64,000 bases of DNA from Rhodopirellula sp. (GTDB lineage: Bacteria; Planctomycetota; Planctomycetia; Pirellulales; Thermoguttaceae): assembly GCA_012728855.1 (NCBI GenBank), contig JAAYEH010000479.1, forward strand, positions 29,739-93,738. The letters run 5' to 3'. A program made the translations under genes and the position numbers. Positions 53,605 through 61,813 of this stretch are shown one piece after another (within the stretch, counting starts at the first letter, position 1; every line of letters starts with the position of its first letter). The notes beneath the pieces were generated by a model. It worked only from the letters and a program-made list of their open reading frames with translations, was not told the origin of the DNA and searched no databases.

Positions 53605-56153
53605 TGGCCGACGCTGCTCAACTCACGCCGGAAAAACACCAGGCGCAGATCCGAGCCTACGCCGAAGTACGCGGCGCTTACAAGAAGTACGCCGAAGTGC
53701 TCAGGAGGGTGTTGGAAGACGCCTGCAGGGTCTCTTTCCCCGAAGCCTTCGTCCAGTCGCGCGCCAAGACCCTCTCGAGTTTCGCCGAGAAAGTGGCGCG
53801 CAAGTTCGGCAAGTACAAGAACGCCGTCCAGGACATGACCGACCTCTGCGGCGGGCGCGTGATCGTGCAGACCACGGAGCAGGTTCTCGCCGTGCGGCAA
53901 TTCATCGAGTCCAATTTCAAGATCGTGGAGGCCGACGACAAGACGGAGTTGCTCAGCGAGGATAAGTTCGGCTATCGCGATATGCATTACATCGTGCAAC
54001 GAAGACCCGATCGCGACGAGTTGTTGGGCATCACGCCGGCCGAGCAGGAAGCCATCAGCGATCGCAAGGCGGAGATCCAGGTGCGCACCTGGGTTCAACA
54101 TGCCTGGGCCGACACCCTCCACGACAGAATCTACAAGAACCCCCTGACGATTTCCCACCAGGTGCTGCGGACCGGCGCGCTGCTCTCGGCGCTGCTGGAA
54201 GAAAGCGACCGCACCTTCAAGTACCTGGCCGATGAACTGGACGGACTGATCGCCAATTACACGGCGTTCGCCACAAAGGACCAGGTCGAAGGAGAAATCA
54301 ATGTCCAGAAACTCGTCCTGAGCAACGAACCGGACGACAAGAACAAACCGATCCTGGCGATGAAACTCGCCAAGTTGCTCTTGGCCTGCGGCGACAATGC
54401 CGGCGTTGTCGACGCGCTGACGCCGTACTGCGACTTCGCCGGCGCTCATCGCTGCGAGTTGCTCTCCGATCTCGGCTATGCGCTCTGCCGCATCTCGCGC
54501 AACGAACCGGCGTCTGCGACGTACGCACGCGGGCGGGAATTTCTCGAACAGTCGCTCGGGATTTGCCAGTGCCGGGAGATCCCTTTTGTCCCTCACCTGA
54601 GAAAACGCGAAAGCCTCCATGCCCGGGCATTGGCTCGCCTCGGCTGGGCGCTAGAGGTGATTGCGGGCAAGGAGCATGAAGCCCGCGAACTGTTTCACCA
54701 GGCGCACGAACATGAGCCGGCCAATCCTTACTACCTGGCGGACATGCTCGGATTCGAGATGTACTGCTCGCGCCAAAGCGATCTGCCCGCCAGCATGAGA
54801 ACCACGCTGCGCGAGGCGGTCAAGACCTGCCGCGACCATGCCCTGGCGGGGATCGAACTGCCGTGGGCGCTGTTCACCGCCGGCCGTCTTAACGTCCTCT
54901 TGGGAAACACCGATGCGGCATTGGGCTACTACGCCCGCGGCATCGCGCACTGTCTGGCCGGAACCCATTGCGTTGCCCCGGACGCATTGGACAACGAGAT
55001 GCACTGGCTTTCCCGCCTCCACTTCGGCGTGCGGACCCCTGCGGAGTGTCAGCGTGTGATCGACTTGCTGACGCTGGGCAAGCAGGCTGGAGAAGTCGGC
55101 GAACCCCGCGGCGGCCATTCGCAAATCGACCCCCCCGTGCTTATTGTCGCCGGCGGCGCGAAGAGCATCGACGACAAGACCCTCGCCAGAATCCGCCCCG
55201 TTCTCGCCACCTGCCTGGACGACTTTCACGGCACCGTCATTGCTGGCGGAACCGGCGTCGGCATACCCGGCTGTGTCGGCGACGTGGCGGGCGATCTGGC
55301 CGGCCGTAAGCAATTCCGGCTCATCGGCTACGGTCCCGCCAGGCTCCCTCACGGAGTGTCGGATCACCAGCATTACGACGGCATGGTCCGCGTTGGCGAC
55401 GACTTCCTTCCCGAGCAGATCCTGCGCAACTGGGCCGACATCCTTGCCGCGGGGATCAAACCTGCCGACGTCATGCTGCTGGGGATCGGCGGCGGACCGC
55501 TCAGCGCCGTGGAATATCGCGTCGCCCTCGGGCTGGGCGCCTCCGTTGGAATTGTGATGGATACGGGCGGGTCGGCAGAACAGTTGCTCCAGGACGGCGT
55601 CTGGTCGGATCGGCCGAACCTCTACCCGCTCCCCTTCGACGTCGCGACCGTTCGCGCTTTTATAATTCCGAGTCGGCGACAGTTCGACGAGCCGGATGAA
55701 GAAGCCATGGCTCAGAGTTTTCACGAAGTGTATGTTGACGGCAGTGCAAGGCGTCTGCCGGCTAATATGCGGCCGTGGCACTCCCTCGACGCGACCTTCA
55801 AGACGGCCAGTCAAGAGCAGGCGAAGTACTCGGTGGCGATTCTCGAAGCCGCTGGATTCAAGGTCGACAAGGCAAAGGGCAAGCCGAAAATCTTGGAGGT
55901 ATTCACCGACGAGGAAGTGGAACGGATGGCCGAACTGGAACACGGCCGCTGGAATATGGAACGTCTCCGCAACGGCTGGCGCTACGGCAGACCGCGCGAC
56001 GACGCCAGGCGCATCCACGACTGCCTCGTTTCCTGGAAGGATCTGGACGACGGCATAAAAGCCTACGACCGTGCCGCGGTGCGAGCCTTCCCCAAGATCC
56101 TCGCCCAAGCCGGCTTGGTGGTTTTCCGCAAGGAGGCCGCCGCGAAGGCGTGA
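53604..56153 (+). CDS. RelA/SpoT synthetase - helical repeat - SLOG - RyR fusion protein
   Basis: This is an 849-residue multidomain protein. Residues about 15-200 are a RelA/SpoT nucleotidyltransferase: the ATP-binding SRAKTLSSFAEK, DLCGGRVIV, the substrate-stacking FGYRDMHYIVQ and AEIQVRTWVQHAWAD are all intact, so synthesis of (p)ppGpp or a related pyrophosphorylated nucleotide is plausible. A TPR-like helical region spans about 240-500. Residues about 510-655 form a Rossmann domain with PPVLIVAGGAK, TVIAGGTGVGIPG and ADVMLLGIGGGPLSAVEY, resembling the SLOG (DprA/LOG-like) nucleotide-sensing fold. The C-terminus (about 770-835) carries a RyR domain (MAELEHGRWNMERLRNGWRY), a predicted ligand sensor. 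No HD hydrolase domain is present. It is coupled to the NUDIX gene upstream. Confidence 0.88.
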   Translation: MADAAQLTPEKHQAQIRAYAEVRGAYKKYAEVLRRVLEDACRVSFPEAFVQSRAKTLSSFAEKVARKFGKYKNAVQDMTDLCGGRVIVQTTEQVLAVRQFIESNFKIVEADDKTELLSEDKFGYRDMHYIVQRRPDRDELLGITPAEQEAISDRKAEIQVRTWVQHAWADTLHDRIYKNPLTISHQVLRTGALLSALLEESDRTFKYLADELDGLIANYTAFATKDQVEGEINVQKLVLSNEPDDKNKPILAMKLAKLLLACGDNAGVVDALTPYCDFAGAHRCELLSDLGYALCRISRNEPASATYARGREFLEQSLGICQCREIPFVPHLRKRESLHARALARLGWALEVIAGKEHEARELFHQAHEHEPANPYYLADMLGFEMYCSRQSDLPASMRTTLREAVKTCRDHALAGIELPWALFTAGRLNVLLGNTDAALGYYARGIAHCLAGTHCVAPDALDNEMHWLSRLHFGVRTPAECQRVIDLLTLGKQAGEVGEPRGGHSQIDPPVLIVAGGAKSIDDKTLARIRPVLATCLDDFHGTVIAGGTGVGIPGCVGDVAGDLAGRKQFRLIGYGPARLPHGVSDHQHYDGMVRVGDDFLPEQILRNWADILAAGIKPADVMLLGIGGGPLSAVEYRVALGLGASVGIVMDTGGSAEQLLQDGVWSDRPNLYPLPFDVATVRAFIIPSRRQFDEPDEEAMAQSFHEVYVDGSARRLPANMRPWHSLDATFKTASQEQAKYSVAILEAAGFKVDKAKGKPKILEVFTDEEVERMAELEHGRWNMERLRNGWRYGRPRDDARRIHDCLVSWKDLDDGIKAYDRAAVRAFPKILAQAGLVVFRKEAAAKA

Positions 56154-56155
56154 TA

Positions 56156-56284
56156 GAAAACGGATTCCATCAATTCGTCGCGCTCTGCCTGCATGTCGCG
56201 AAACGTCGAGGAGACGAACACACGGATTTCCCGGCCGGTTGGTGGATGCCTTTCGTTTATAGCACTCCGCGCTCGTGATGCCAT
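56156..56284 (-). pseudogene. 5' remnant of a second DUF4062 gene
   Basis: A minus-strand frame from ATG 56284 encodes 43 residues that include REIRVFVSSTFRDMQAERDE, almost the same as VRVFISSTFRDMHAERDW at the start of the large DUF4062-NTPase-WD40 protein. The homology stops at 56156, 2 bp beyond the stop codon of the RelA-like gene; past that point the frame runs antisense through that gene. The rest of the DUF4062 protein is missing. It sits 79 bp downstream of the large gene on the same strand, so it was probably the second gene of a tandem pair. Confidence 0.82.
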
Positions 56285-56363
56285 TGCGCATCCTCAGCGT
56301 GTACCTGCGTTCGTCGAACGAACGGTTCTCCAAGTCTGCGGCATCGTGCGGAGAGTCCACCGA

Positions 56364-59300
56364 TTACGGTTTCGGAGCGTCCACTTCTCCCATGAGTGCC
56401 TCCACGCCTTCGAGCGTTACAATGTAGACGTGTGCGCCCGTAGCGGCGGCCCAGGCGTGCGCCGAGGGATTTGTTGAAACACGGCGTGGCTCTAGTGGCA
56501 GCCAAGCTACAGGCATCCCGTCGCTGTATTCAATGGCCGATTCCAGATCGTTCGCACGGAAACGGAATGGGAACCGGCACGGCCCCGCTGCAATCGCTCC
56601 AACATCCCCTCCGTTTGGGAATACTTCAATGCGCTGTCCGGTCCTTGCGTCCAACACGTAGATCGTCGAGCGTTGGAACAATTCAATCCTTCCCAGCAAC
56701 CTCACAGCGATCCTCTCACCGTCGGGGGAATAGCTTACGTCTACTACAGCCGTCTCTTGCTCGCCGAACATCGCCAATTCTGCGCCGCTGGCTGCATCCC
56801 ATATTCGGACAGTTCTGTCATCCGAGCCGCTGGCGATCCGATTCCCGTCCGGGGAATAGCACACTGCGTGTACCGCGGCCTTGTGCCCGTAAAATACCGC
56901 GAGTTGCTCGCCACTGGCCGCATCCCACACACGTACCGTCTGGTCTCGGGACGCGCTGACAAGTTTCGCCCCGTCCGGAGAAAAAGCCACGTCGTATACA
57001 AAGTCTTCGTGCCCTCGCATAAGAGCCGCTCTGATACCGCTATCTGCGTCCCATACCCGCACCGCTCGGTCTGTGTGGCCACTCGCGATCCGCTTGCCAT
57101 TCGGGGAGTAGCTGACGCTCAGTACGTCCGGAATCGAATCTGGTCCGCGTAACACAGATACTTCCAAACCGCTAGAGGCGTTCCAGACCCGCACGGTATT
57201 ATCTTGTCCACCACTGGCAACCTGCGTGCCGCTTGGATTATGGCACAAGCAGTCGACAACTTCCGCATGTCCACGCAACTGCGCCATTTGCCCGCGTATG
57301 GTCGTGTCCCATACCCGCACCGTGTGATCAAAAGCGGCGCTGGCGATTCGACTCCCGTCTGGGGAGTAGCACACCGACGTCAGGTTGTAATCATGCCCTC
57401 GAAACACTGCCAGTTCGGCTCCGTTGACTGCGTCCCACAACCGTACGGTGCCGTCATCCGAGGCACTTGCGACCTGTAAGCCGTTTGGAGAATAGTCAAC
57501 ACCCTTAACCGACTTCTGGTGTCCACGGAACACCGCCTGCTCAACGCCACGACATGCGTCCCATATCCGCACCGTACGGTCAGAAGATCCGCTGATGATC
57601 TTGGTCCCGTCCGGGCTATAACGCACGCTTTCAACGAGCGCAAAACCAGCCTGAAGCACGACGATCTGCTTCCCGCTGACCGCGTCCCACACCCGCGCCG
57701 TGTCGTCCCAGGCACCGCTAACGATACGCTTGCCGTCTGGAGAGACATGCACACTCGTCACCCATTGCCGGTGCCCGCGGAACACCGCCACGTCAACGCC
57801 ACTGCCTGCGTCCCATACCCGCACCGTCTTGTCATCAGACCCACTGACGATCCGCATGCCGCACGGGAAAAAGCATACGCTCAGAACCCAGCCTTCGTGG
57901 CCGCGCAAGACGGCGAGCTGAGTGCCGCTAAGAGCATCCCATATCCGCACGGTTCGGTCTGCCGAGCCACTAGCGATCCGCCTACCGTCCGGCGAATAGC
58001 AAACGCCATATACGCAATCCTCGTGGCCGCGAAGGACCGCGATTTGCGCACCATTCGCTGGATCCCATATACGCACTGTATGGTCAAGAGAGCCGCTGGC
58101 AATTTGCGTGCCATCCGGAGAATAGCGGACACTGGTTACGGGCATTACATGCCCGGCCAATACGTTGACTTGCGCCAAGTCTAGGGGAACTGGGGAAGGA
58201 CGGAGAGAACGTAGCCATACAAACTCCGTTCCGGAAACCTGCTTGGAAGCTCGCCAGCGTTCCAGCACTTCGCACAATTTAGGGCCGTGCTGAGACCACT
58301 GAGCACCCACAGAGTCGGCTATGTTCTTCTCTGCACTCCCCGCGTGATTCTGCGTCGCACTATCACTGGGAGAAATCGAAGAATAGTGCTGCGTGACTTC
58401 TTCACTGTCGTACCACCAGCAGGTGTTCCAAAGGGATTGGAACAATCCCTGGGGATAATCCCGAACATGCCGGGCGATGAAATGAATGTCGCGACGAAGG
58501 GCTACCTCCAGTAACTGTAGAATACGGCGTTGTGGGCGTCTTACAGGTAGGGCCTTAACGGCCGCCGAGAAGTCGAATGCCAGTTCGAAGACAAAGCCCG
58601 CCAAGGTCTTGGCTTCCAGAAACGGCAGGGCCGTGAGTGTCGCTTCCAGTTTCTCCCACAACCCACCCTCGGTCTGATGATGCGGCAGCTCAGTCAGGCC
58701 GCGCACGTAGCGGCCGCTCCACGGCATCGCGTCGGAAGGGTTTAGTTTGCGATGGAAGTAGTCCGCCAGATCGGCGTGGTAGGGCAAAGCACTCTCACTA
58801 TCTGGCAGATACCTGCCGTGGACCGCCTTGTACAGCCCGCGGTGGAAGAAGTCCAACAACTCGCCGCGATGCTGCAAGTACGGCCGGAGTTGACGCAGTA
58901 TGGGAAACAGATCGCTGGTTGACTCCCCCGGGCCGATCCCTTCGATCATGTCCAGCAGCTCCTGCTGCGACATACCATTGCGAGAACAAGCGAGAAGTAC
59001 CAGCACAATGCGGACGACGTCCTGGTCGAACTCCTGGCAAAGGCGTTCGATCACTTGGCCAAACAGGGCACGGAGTGGGTTGTTGCACTCGCATGGGAAA
59101 GTCGCGATCCGGTCGGCAACCTGTTCGTACGATCCAAACCCACGTAGCTCCTCAAGTGCCACGAGCAGGAAGAGCGGGTTCGTCGTAGCCGGATTGGAGA
59201 GCAGCAGGCCTATCTGTTTCGAGTCCAGCTTTTTGGCCGATAAGGATGGCACATGACTGACGATCTCCAGTCGCTCTTCGCCGGTAAGTGGTTGAATCTC

Positions 59301-60770
59301 AAGCCGCTCGACTGGTCGCGGGACCAATGCTTTGAGTACCGGCTCAGTGGTCATGGCGGACGAGATCTGTGGGCCATCCGTTTCGGGACGCGAAGCGTTT
59401 TCGCTACTATCGGGCGCGTCGTCGATGCAACTGACCACCACTTTCACCTGCGATGGCAGTTTCCAGGGAAGCCAGTACATTGAATGCGCGTTTTCGGCAA
59501 CGTCGAGCTGGTTCAAAGCATCGATGACCAACAGCACGCGAGCATCGGCCGACAGGCGGTCCAGCGATTGGCGAAAGTGACTTACCAACGGGCCCAGGTC
59601 TTGCGGCACTTCATCGGCCGGGCCGAACCGCCGCTGGAGTTCCAGGCAGAACCGGCGTAGCATCTGGCGGAGGCTTGTTGAACCGTGACTAGCACCGACA
59701 AAGTGCGGGATCACCAGGGCGTCTGGGTGCGCCTCGGCATAACTGCGCGTGAATCGGGCCAAGGCGGCCGACTTGCCTGAACCGGACCGGCCGGTGACTA
59801 GACAGGGATGCGTTGCGTCACCCGCAGCGAACGCCATGAGTTGGTCCTGCATTTCCTGCCGGCCAACGTAAACCCGCAGCCGCGACTCCATGAAGTCCTC
59901 ATGGTGCGCCGCCTCTTCGGCCAACGGGTCGGTTTCTGCCAACGTCACCGCAGGCGGTGTGTCGAGCAGCTGGTGCTCGGCCTTGATCGCCTCCCACAGC
60001 TGTTCCGACACTCGGTCGCCGAACTCCTCCAAGCCACTCAGATGCACCACACCAAAGCGATTGATCATGTGGCGACGTTGGCTGTCCAGATGCTCGTATT
60101 CGTCCGGGGCAACGATCCCGCGCTCGGCAATCTTGCGCAGCGATTCCCGTTCCGCCTGGTCTTTCAGCTCGTGGCTTGCCAATTGCCAATTGACCCGCAG
60201 GCCCGCGTACTGGCAAGGGTAATTCTCGAACGGCGGGTGAGGCAGTGGAGTGTCTCGGATCGCCTTCTTCAGCGCGGTCAGCTTTTCGGCACTCGCCTCG
60301 TCTTCCGCCAAGAGGTCCGCCTGCTTTGCCTGGGGCACGTCATCGATGAAGTTCGGATCGCGAAAGTAGAAGAGCCCGTGCCCATGCATCTTCGGATCGT
60401 GCAGCACCCCGTAGACGATTTCCAACTCCGTGACGCTCTTGCCGGTGTGATATTGGACCCAACCGTGCTTGCTGGCTGCCTCTTCCGTGAACGACTCGGG
60501 CACCCAGCCGTACCGCTCGCCCAGGATGCCCACGAAGAACGGCCGGCACTCGTCGATCTGCTGAAGGCATAGCTCGAGCACCCGATCCTTCTGCGCCTCC
60601 TCCTCGGTGATCCCCCAGCGGAGGTCGATATCGACCAAGTGGATACGGTACTTCTCCAGCCGCTCCCGAATCGCCGGGAAGACCACCTTCACCAGCCAGT
60701 CCCGCTCCGCGTGCATGTCGCGAAAAGTAGAGGAGATGAAAACGCGAACGGTTTTCCACGTGCTGGGCAT
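56364..60770 (-). CDS. STAND-type NTPase: DUF4062 - NACHT-like AAA - WD40 (1468 aa)
   Basis: Residues about 8-125 are a DUF4062 domain (VRVFISSTFRDMHAERDW, FVGILGERYGW), a TIR-related fold also found in animal NWD1/TEP1-like proteins. The P-loop NTPase (about 320-500) has Walker A TGRSGSGKSA and Walker B VLLVIDALNQLD. A helical and winged-helix region runs to about 720. From about 872 come at least 12 WD40 blades of 42 residues (such as LRGHEDCVYGVCYSPDGRRI), enough for two propellers. The N-terminal effector, ATPase switch and repeat sensor match the STAND plan used by NLR-like antiphage systems such as Avs and bNACHT. It converges on the RelA-like gene. A defence role is inferred from architecture. 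Confidence 0.92.
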   Translation of the reverse strand: MPSTWKTVRVFISSTFRDMHAERDWLVKVVFPAIRERLEKYRIHLVDIDLRWGITEEEAQKDRVLELCLQQIDECRPFFVGILGERYGWVPESFTEEAASKHGWVQYHTGKSVTELEIVYGVLHDPKMHGHGLFYFRDPNFIDDVPQAKQADLLAEDEASAEKLTALKKAIRDTPLPHPPFENYPCQYAGLRVNWQLASHELKDQAERESLRKIAERGIVAPDEYEHLDSQRRHMINRFGVVHLSGLEEFGDRVSEQLWEAIKAEHQLLDTPPAVTLAETDPLAEEAAHHEDFMESRLRVYVGRQEMQDQLMAFAAGDATHPCLVTGRSGSGKSAALARFTRSYAEAHPDALVIPHFVGASHGSTSLRQMLRRFCLELQRRFGPADEVPQDLGPLVSHFRQSLDRLSADARVLLVIDALNQLDVAENAHSMYWLPWKLPSQVKVVVSCIDDAPDSSENASRPETDGPQISSAMTTEPVLKALVPRPVERLEIQPLTGEERLEIVSHVPSLSAKKLDSKQIGLLLSNPATTNPLFLLVALEELRGFGSYEQVADRIATFPCECNNPLRALFGQVIERLCQEFDQDVVRIVLVLLACSRNGMSQQELLDMIEGIGPGESTSDLFPILRQLRPYLQHRGELLDFFHRGLYKAVHGRYLPDSESALPYHADLADYFHRKLNPSDAMPWSGRYVRGLTELPHHQTEGGLWEKLEATLTALPFLEAKTLAGFVFELAFDFSAAVKALPVRRPQRRILQLLEVALRRDIHFIARHVRDYPQGLFQSLWNTCWWYDSEEVTQHYSSISPSDSATQNHAGSAEKNIADSVGAQWSQHGPKLCEVLERWRASKQVSGTEFVWLRSLRPSPVPLDLAQVNVLAGHVMPVTSVRYSPDGTQIASGSLDHTVRIWDPANGAQIAVLRGHEDCVYGVCYSPDGRRIASGSADRTVRIWDALSGTQLAVLRGHEGWVLSVCFFPCGMRIVSGSDDKTVRVWDAGSGVDVAVFRGHRQWVTSVHVSPDGKRIVSGAWDDTARVWDAVSGKQIVVLQAGFALVESVRYSPDGTKIISGSSDRTVRIWDACRGVEQAVFRGHQKSVKGVDYSPNGLQVASASDDGTVRLWDAVNGAELAVFRGHDYNLTSVCYSPDGSRIASAAFDHTVRVWDTTIRGQMAQLRGHAEVVDCLCHNPSGTQVASGGQDNTVRVWNASSGLEVSVLRGPDSIPDVLSVSYSPNGKRIASGHTDRAVRVWDADSGIRAALMRGHEDFVYDVAFSPDGAKLVSASRDQTVRVWDAASGEQLAVFYGHKAAVHAVCYSPDGNRIASGSDDRTVRIWDAASGAELAMFGEQETAVVDVSYSPDGERIAVRLLGRIELFQRSTIYVLDARTGQRIEVFPNGGDVGAIAAGPCRFPFRFRANDLESAIEYSDGMPVAWLPLEPRRVSTNPSAHAWAAATGAHVYIVTLEGVEALMGEVDAPKP
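56643..58155 (-). repeat. Tandem 126-bp WD40 coding repeats
   Basis: About 12 copies of a 42-codon unit encode the WD40 blades of the STAND protein. Neighbouring units keep the same core (YSPDG-x-x-IASGS-x-D-x-TVRIWD) and change mainly in the loop residues after the conserved GH. Such arrays can expand, shrink or diversify by recombination, which suits a sensor under pressure to recognise changing targets. Boundaries are approximate. Confidence 0.8.
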
Positions 60771-61235
60771 TGGGCGCGTCCTCCACGAGCAATACGATGG
60801 CCGGGATTTCCCAATTCTGTCACACCGCCGCTGAAAACGCCAGCACGGCAGCTCGTGGGCGTGAACTGCGGCGGCAATCCTGCCGGTAAGGGGAATGCCA
60901 GCAGTCGGGGGCCGTCACGTCGTTCACGTTGCCGAACTCGCTTCACATAGGCCGCACGTTCGGTTGCCAAAGCAAGCGGCGAGTTCGAACGACGCGATCC
61001 GCCAGGTTTGTCCGGGAATCTCACTAACGTATGCGAAGACTGGCCCGGGCTGCCAATTCACCACAGGTAAACGCACTCGGGTTGATCCGTCCGGAACCAC
61101 GCATGTTCGAAGCCCACCAGCAGTACCAGGGATGCCGCGAGCGTCCAGCTCTTCAATCGCGCAGCTCATGACGTCTTCAACCGTGAGTCCTGGCAGCGAC
61201 CCCGCGATTCCGTCGCGCAAATCAGGCGTTACGGC
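60771..61235. other. Region between the STAND gene and the phosphatase gene
   Basis: This 465-bp stretch should hold the STAND-gene promoter. Most of it (60924-61220) is covered by one weak minus-strand frame described separately. No clear repeat or hairpin with a T-run is seen. Confidence 0.4.
60924..61220 (-). CDS. Possible small hypothetical protein
   Basis: A 98-residue frame with a TTG start contains VEDVMSCAIEELDARGIPGT, VPDGSTRVRLPVVNWQPGPV and FAYVSEIPGQTWRIASFELA, which reads like a small alpha/beta protein rather than random GC-rich sequence. It has no convincing ribosome-binding site and no recognisable family. It lies on the same strand between the phosphatase-like gene and the STAND gene, so it could be a small operon member or a decayed gene. 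A competing plus-strand frame overlaps. Confidence 0.3.
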   Translation of the reverse strand: MRDGIAGSLPGLTVEDVMSCAIEELDARGIPGTAGGLRTCVVPDGSTRVRLPVVNWQPGPVFAYVSEIPGQTWRIASFELAACFGNRTCGLCEASSAT

Positions 61236-61697
61236 TCAACCCCGTCGTCGTTTGCGTCTGGGGTTCCGTGCCTGCAAGAATAAACCCCGTTGACGGGCGA
61301 CGTTGAGCAGCGTGTCGTAGACCAGCATGTTCGGCTCGTAAACACCTTGTTGGAACCAGGCCGCGTCGTGGCCGAAATAGATGCGCGAAAGGGCGCCCGC
61401 CACCGCGGGTGACCGCCGCAGGCCGGCCCGACAGTGGACCATCAGGATTTCGATCTGGGACCAGACTTCTCCGACGAAATCGAGGATGCTCTGGGCGTCG
61501 CCTTCATCAAACAGCTTCTCTCCGGAATGGGGTTCCTCCAAGTCGGCAAACTGGAGGCGAAGAAGGCCCACGCAATTCGCTTGGTCAACCTCGGGCCAGT
61601 CACCGAAGTCGGTGGCGATGCTGATGCCCGCCCACGGCACCGTAGCGCGGAACACGCTGGCGTCTTCGCGGCAGTAAACTTCGATTCTTGGCGTCAT
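61236..61697 (-). CDS. Protein-tyrosine-phosphatase-like protein
   Basis: This 153-residue protein starts at ATG 61697 with GGAG about eleven bases upstream; the longer open frame to 62162 is not credible because it overlaps the glycosyltransferase gene. It has the cysteine-phosphatase signature H-C-x5-R-S (VHCRAGLRRSPAVAGALSRI), with a possible general-acid segment upstream (FGDWPEVDQ). It ends in a basic tail (ARNPRRKRRRG). The small size resembles bacterial dual-specificity or atypical tyrosine phosphatases (DSP/PFA-type). It lies downstream of the glycosyltransferase genes, and might control exopolysaccharide synthesis as tyrosine phosphatases do elsewhere (inference). Confidence 0.82.
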   Translation of the reverse strand: MTPRIEVYCREDASVFRATVPWAGISIATDFGDWPEVDQANCVGLLRLQFADLEEPHSGEKLFDEGDAQSILDFVGEVWSQIEILMVHCRAGLRRSPAVAGALSRIYFGHDAAWFQQGVYEPNMLVYDTLLNVARQRGLFLQARNPRRKRRRG

Positions 61698-61813
61698 GGG
61701 CGATTGCTCTCCGACCTCCCACCGTGACGTTCGCGGCTCAAGCATACCTCCGATAGCCGCGACGTTCTGTGATAACGTAACGCTACCGCCGCCTGAGAAC
61801 TTTGTCAAAAAAC

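Noticed and set aside
53173..60770. Toxin-antitoxin interpretation of the RelA-like gene
   Set aside because: Known toxic small alarmone synthetases are short and sit beside a small antitoxin; this protein is large, has sensor domains and is paired with a NUDIX gene, so a classical pair is less likely, though not excluded.
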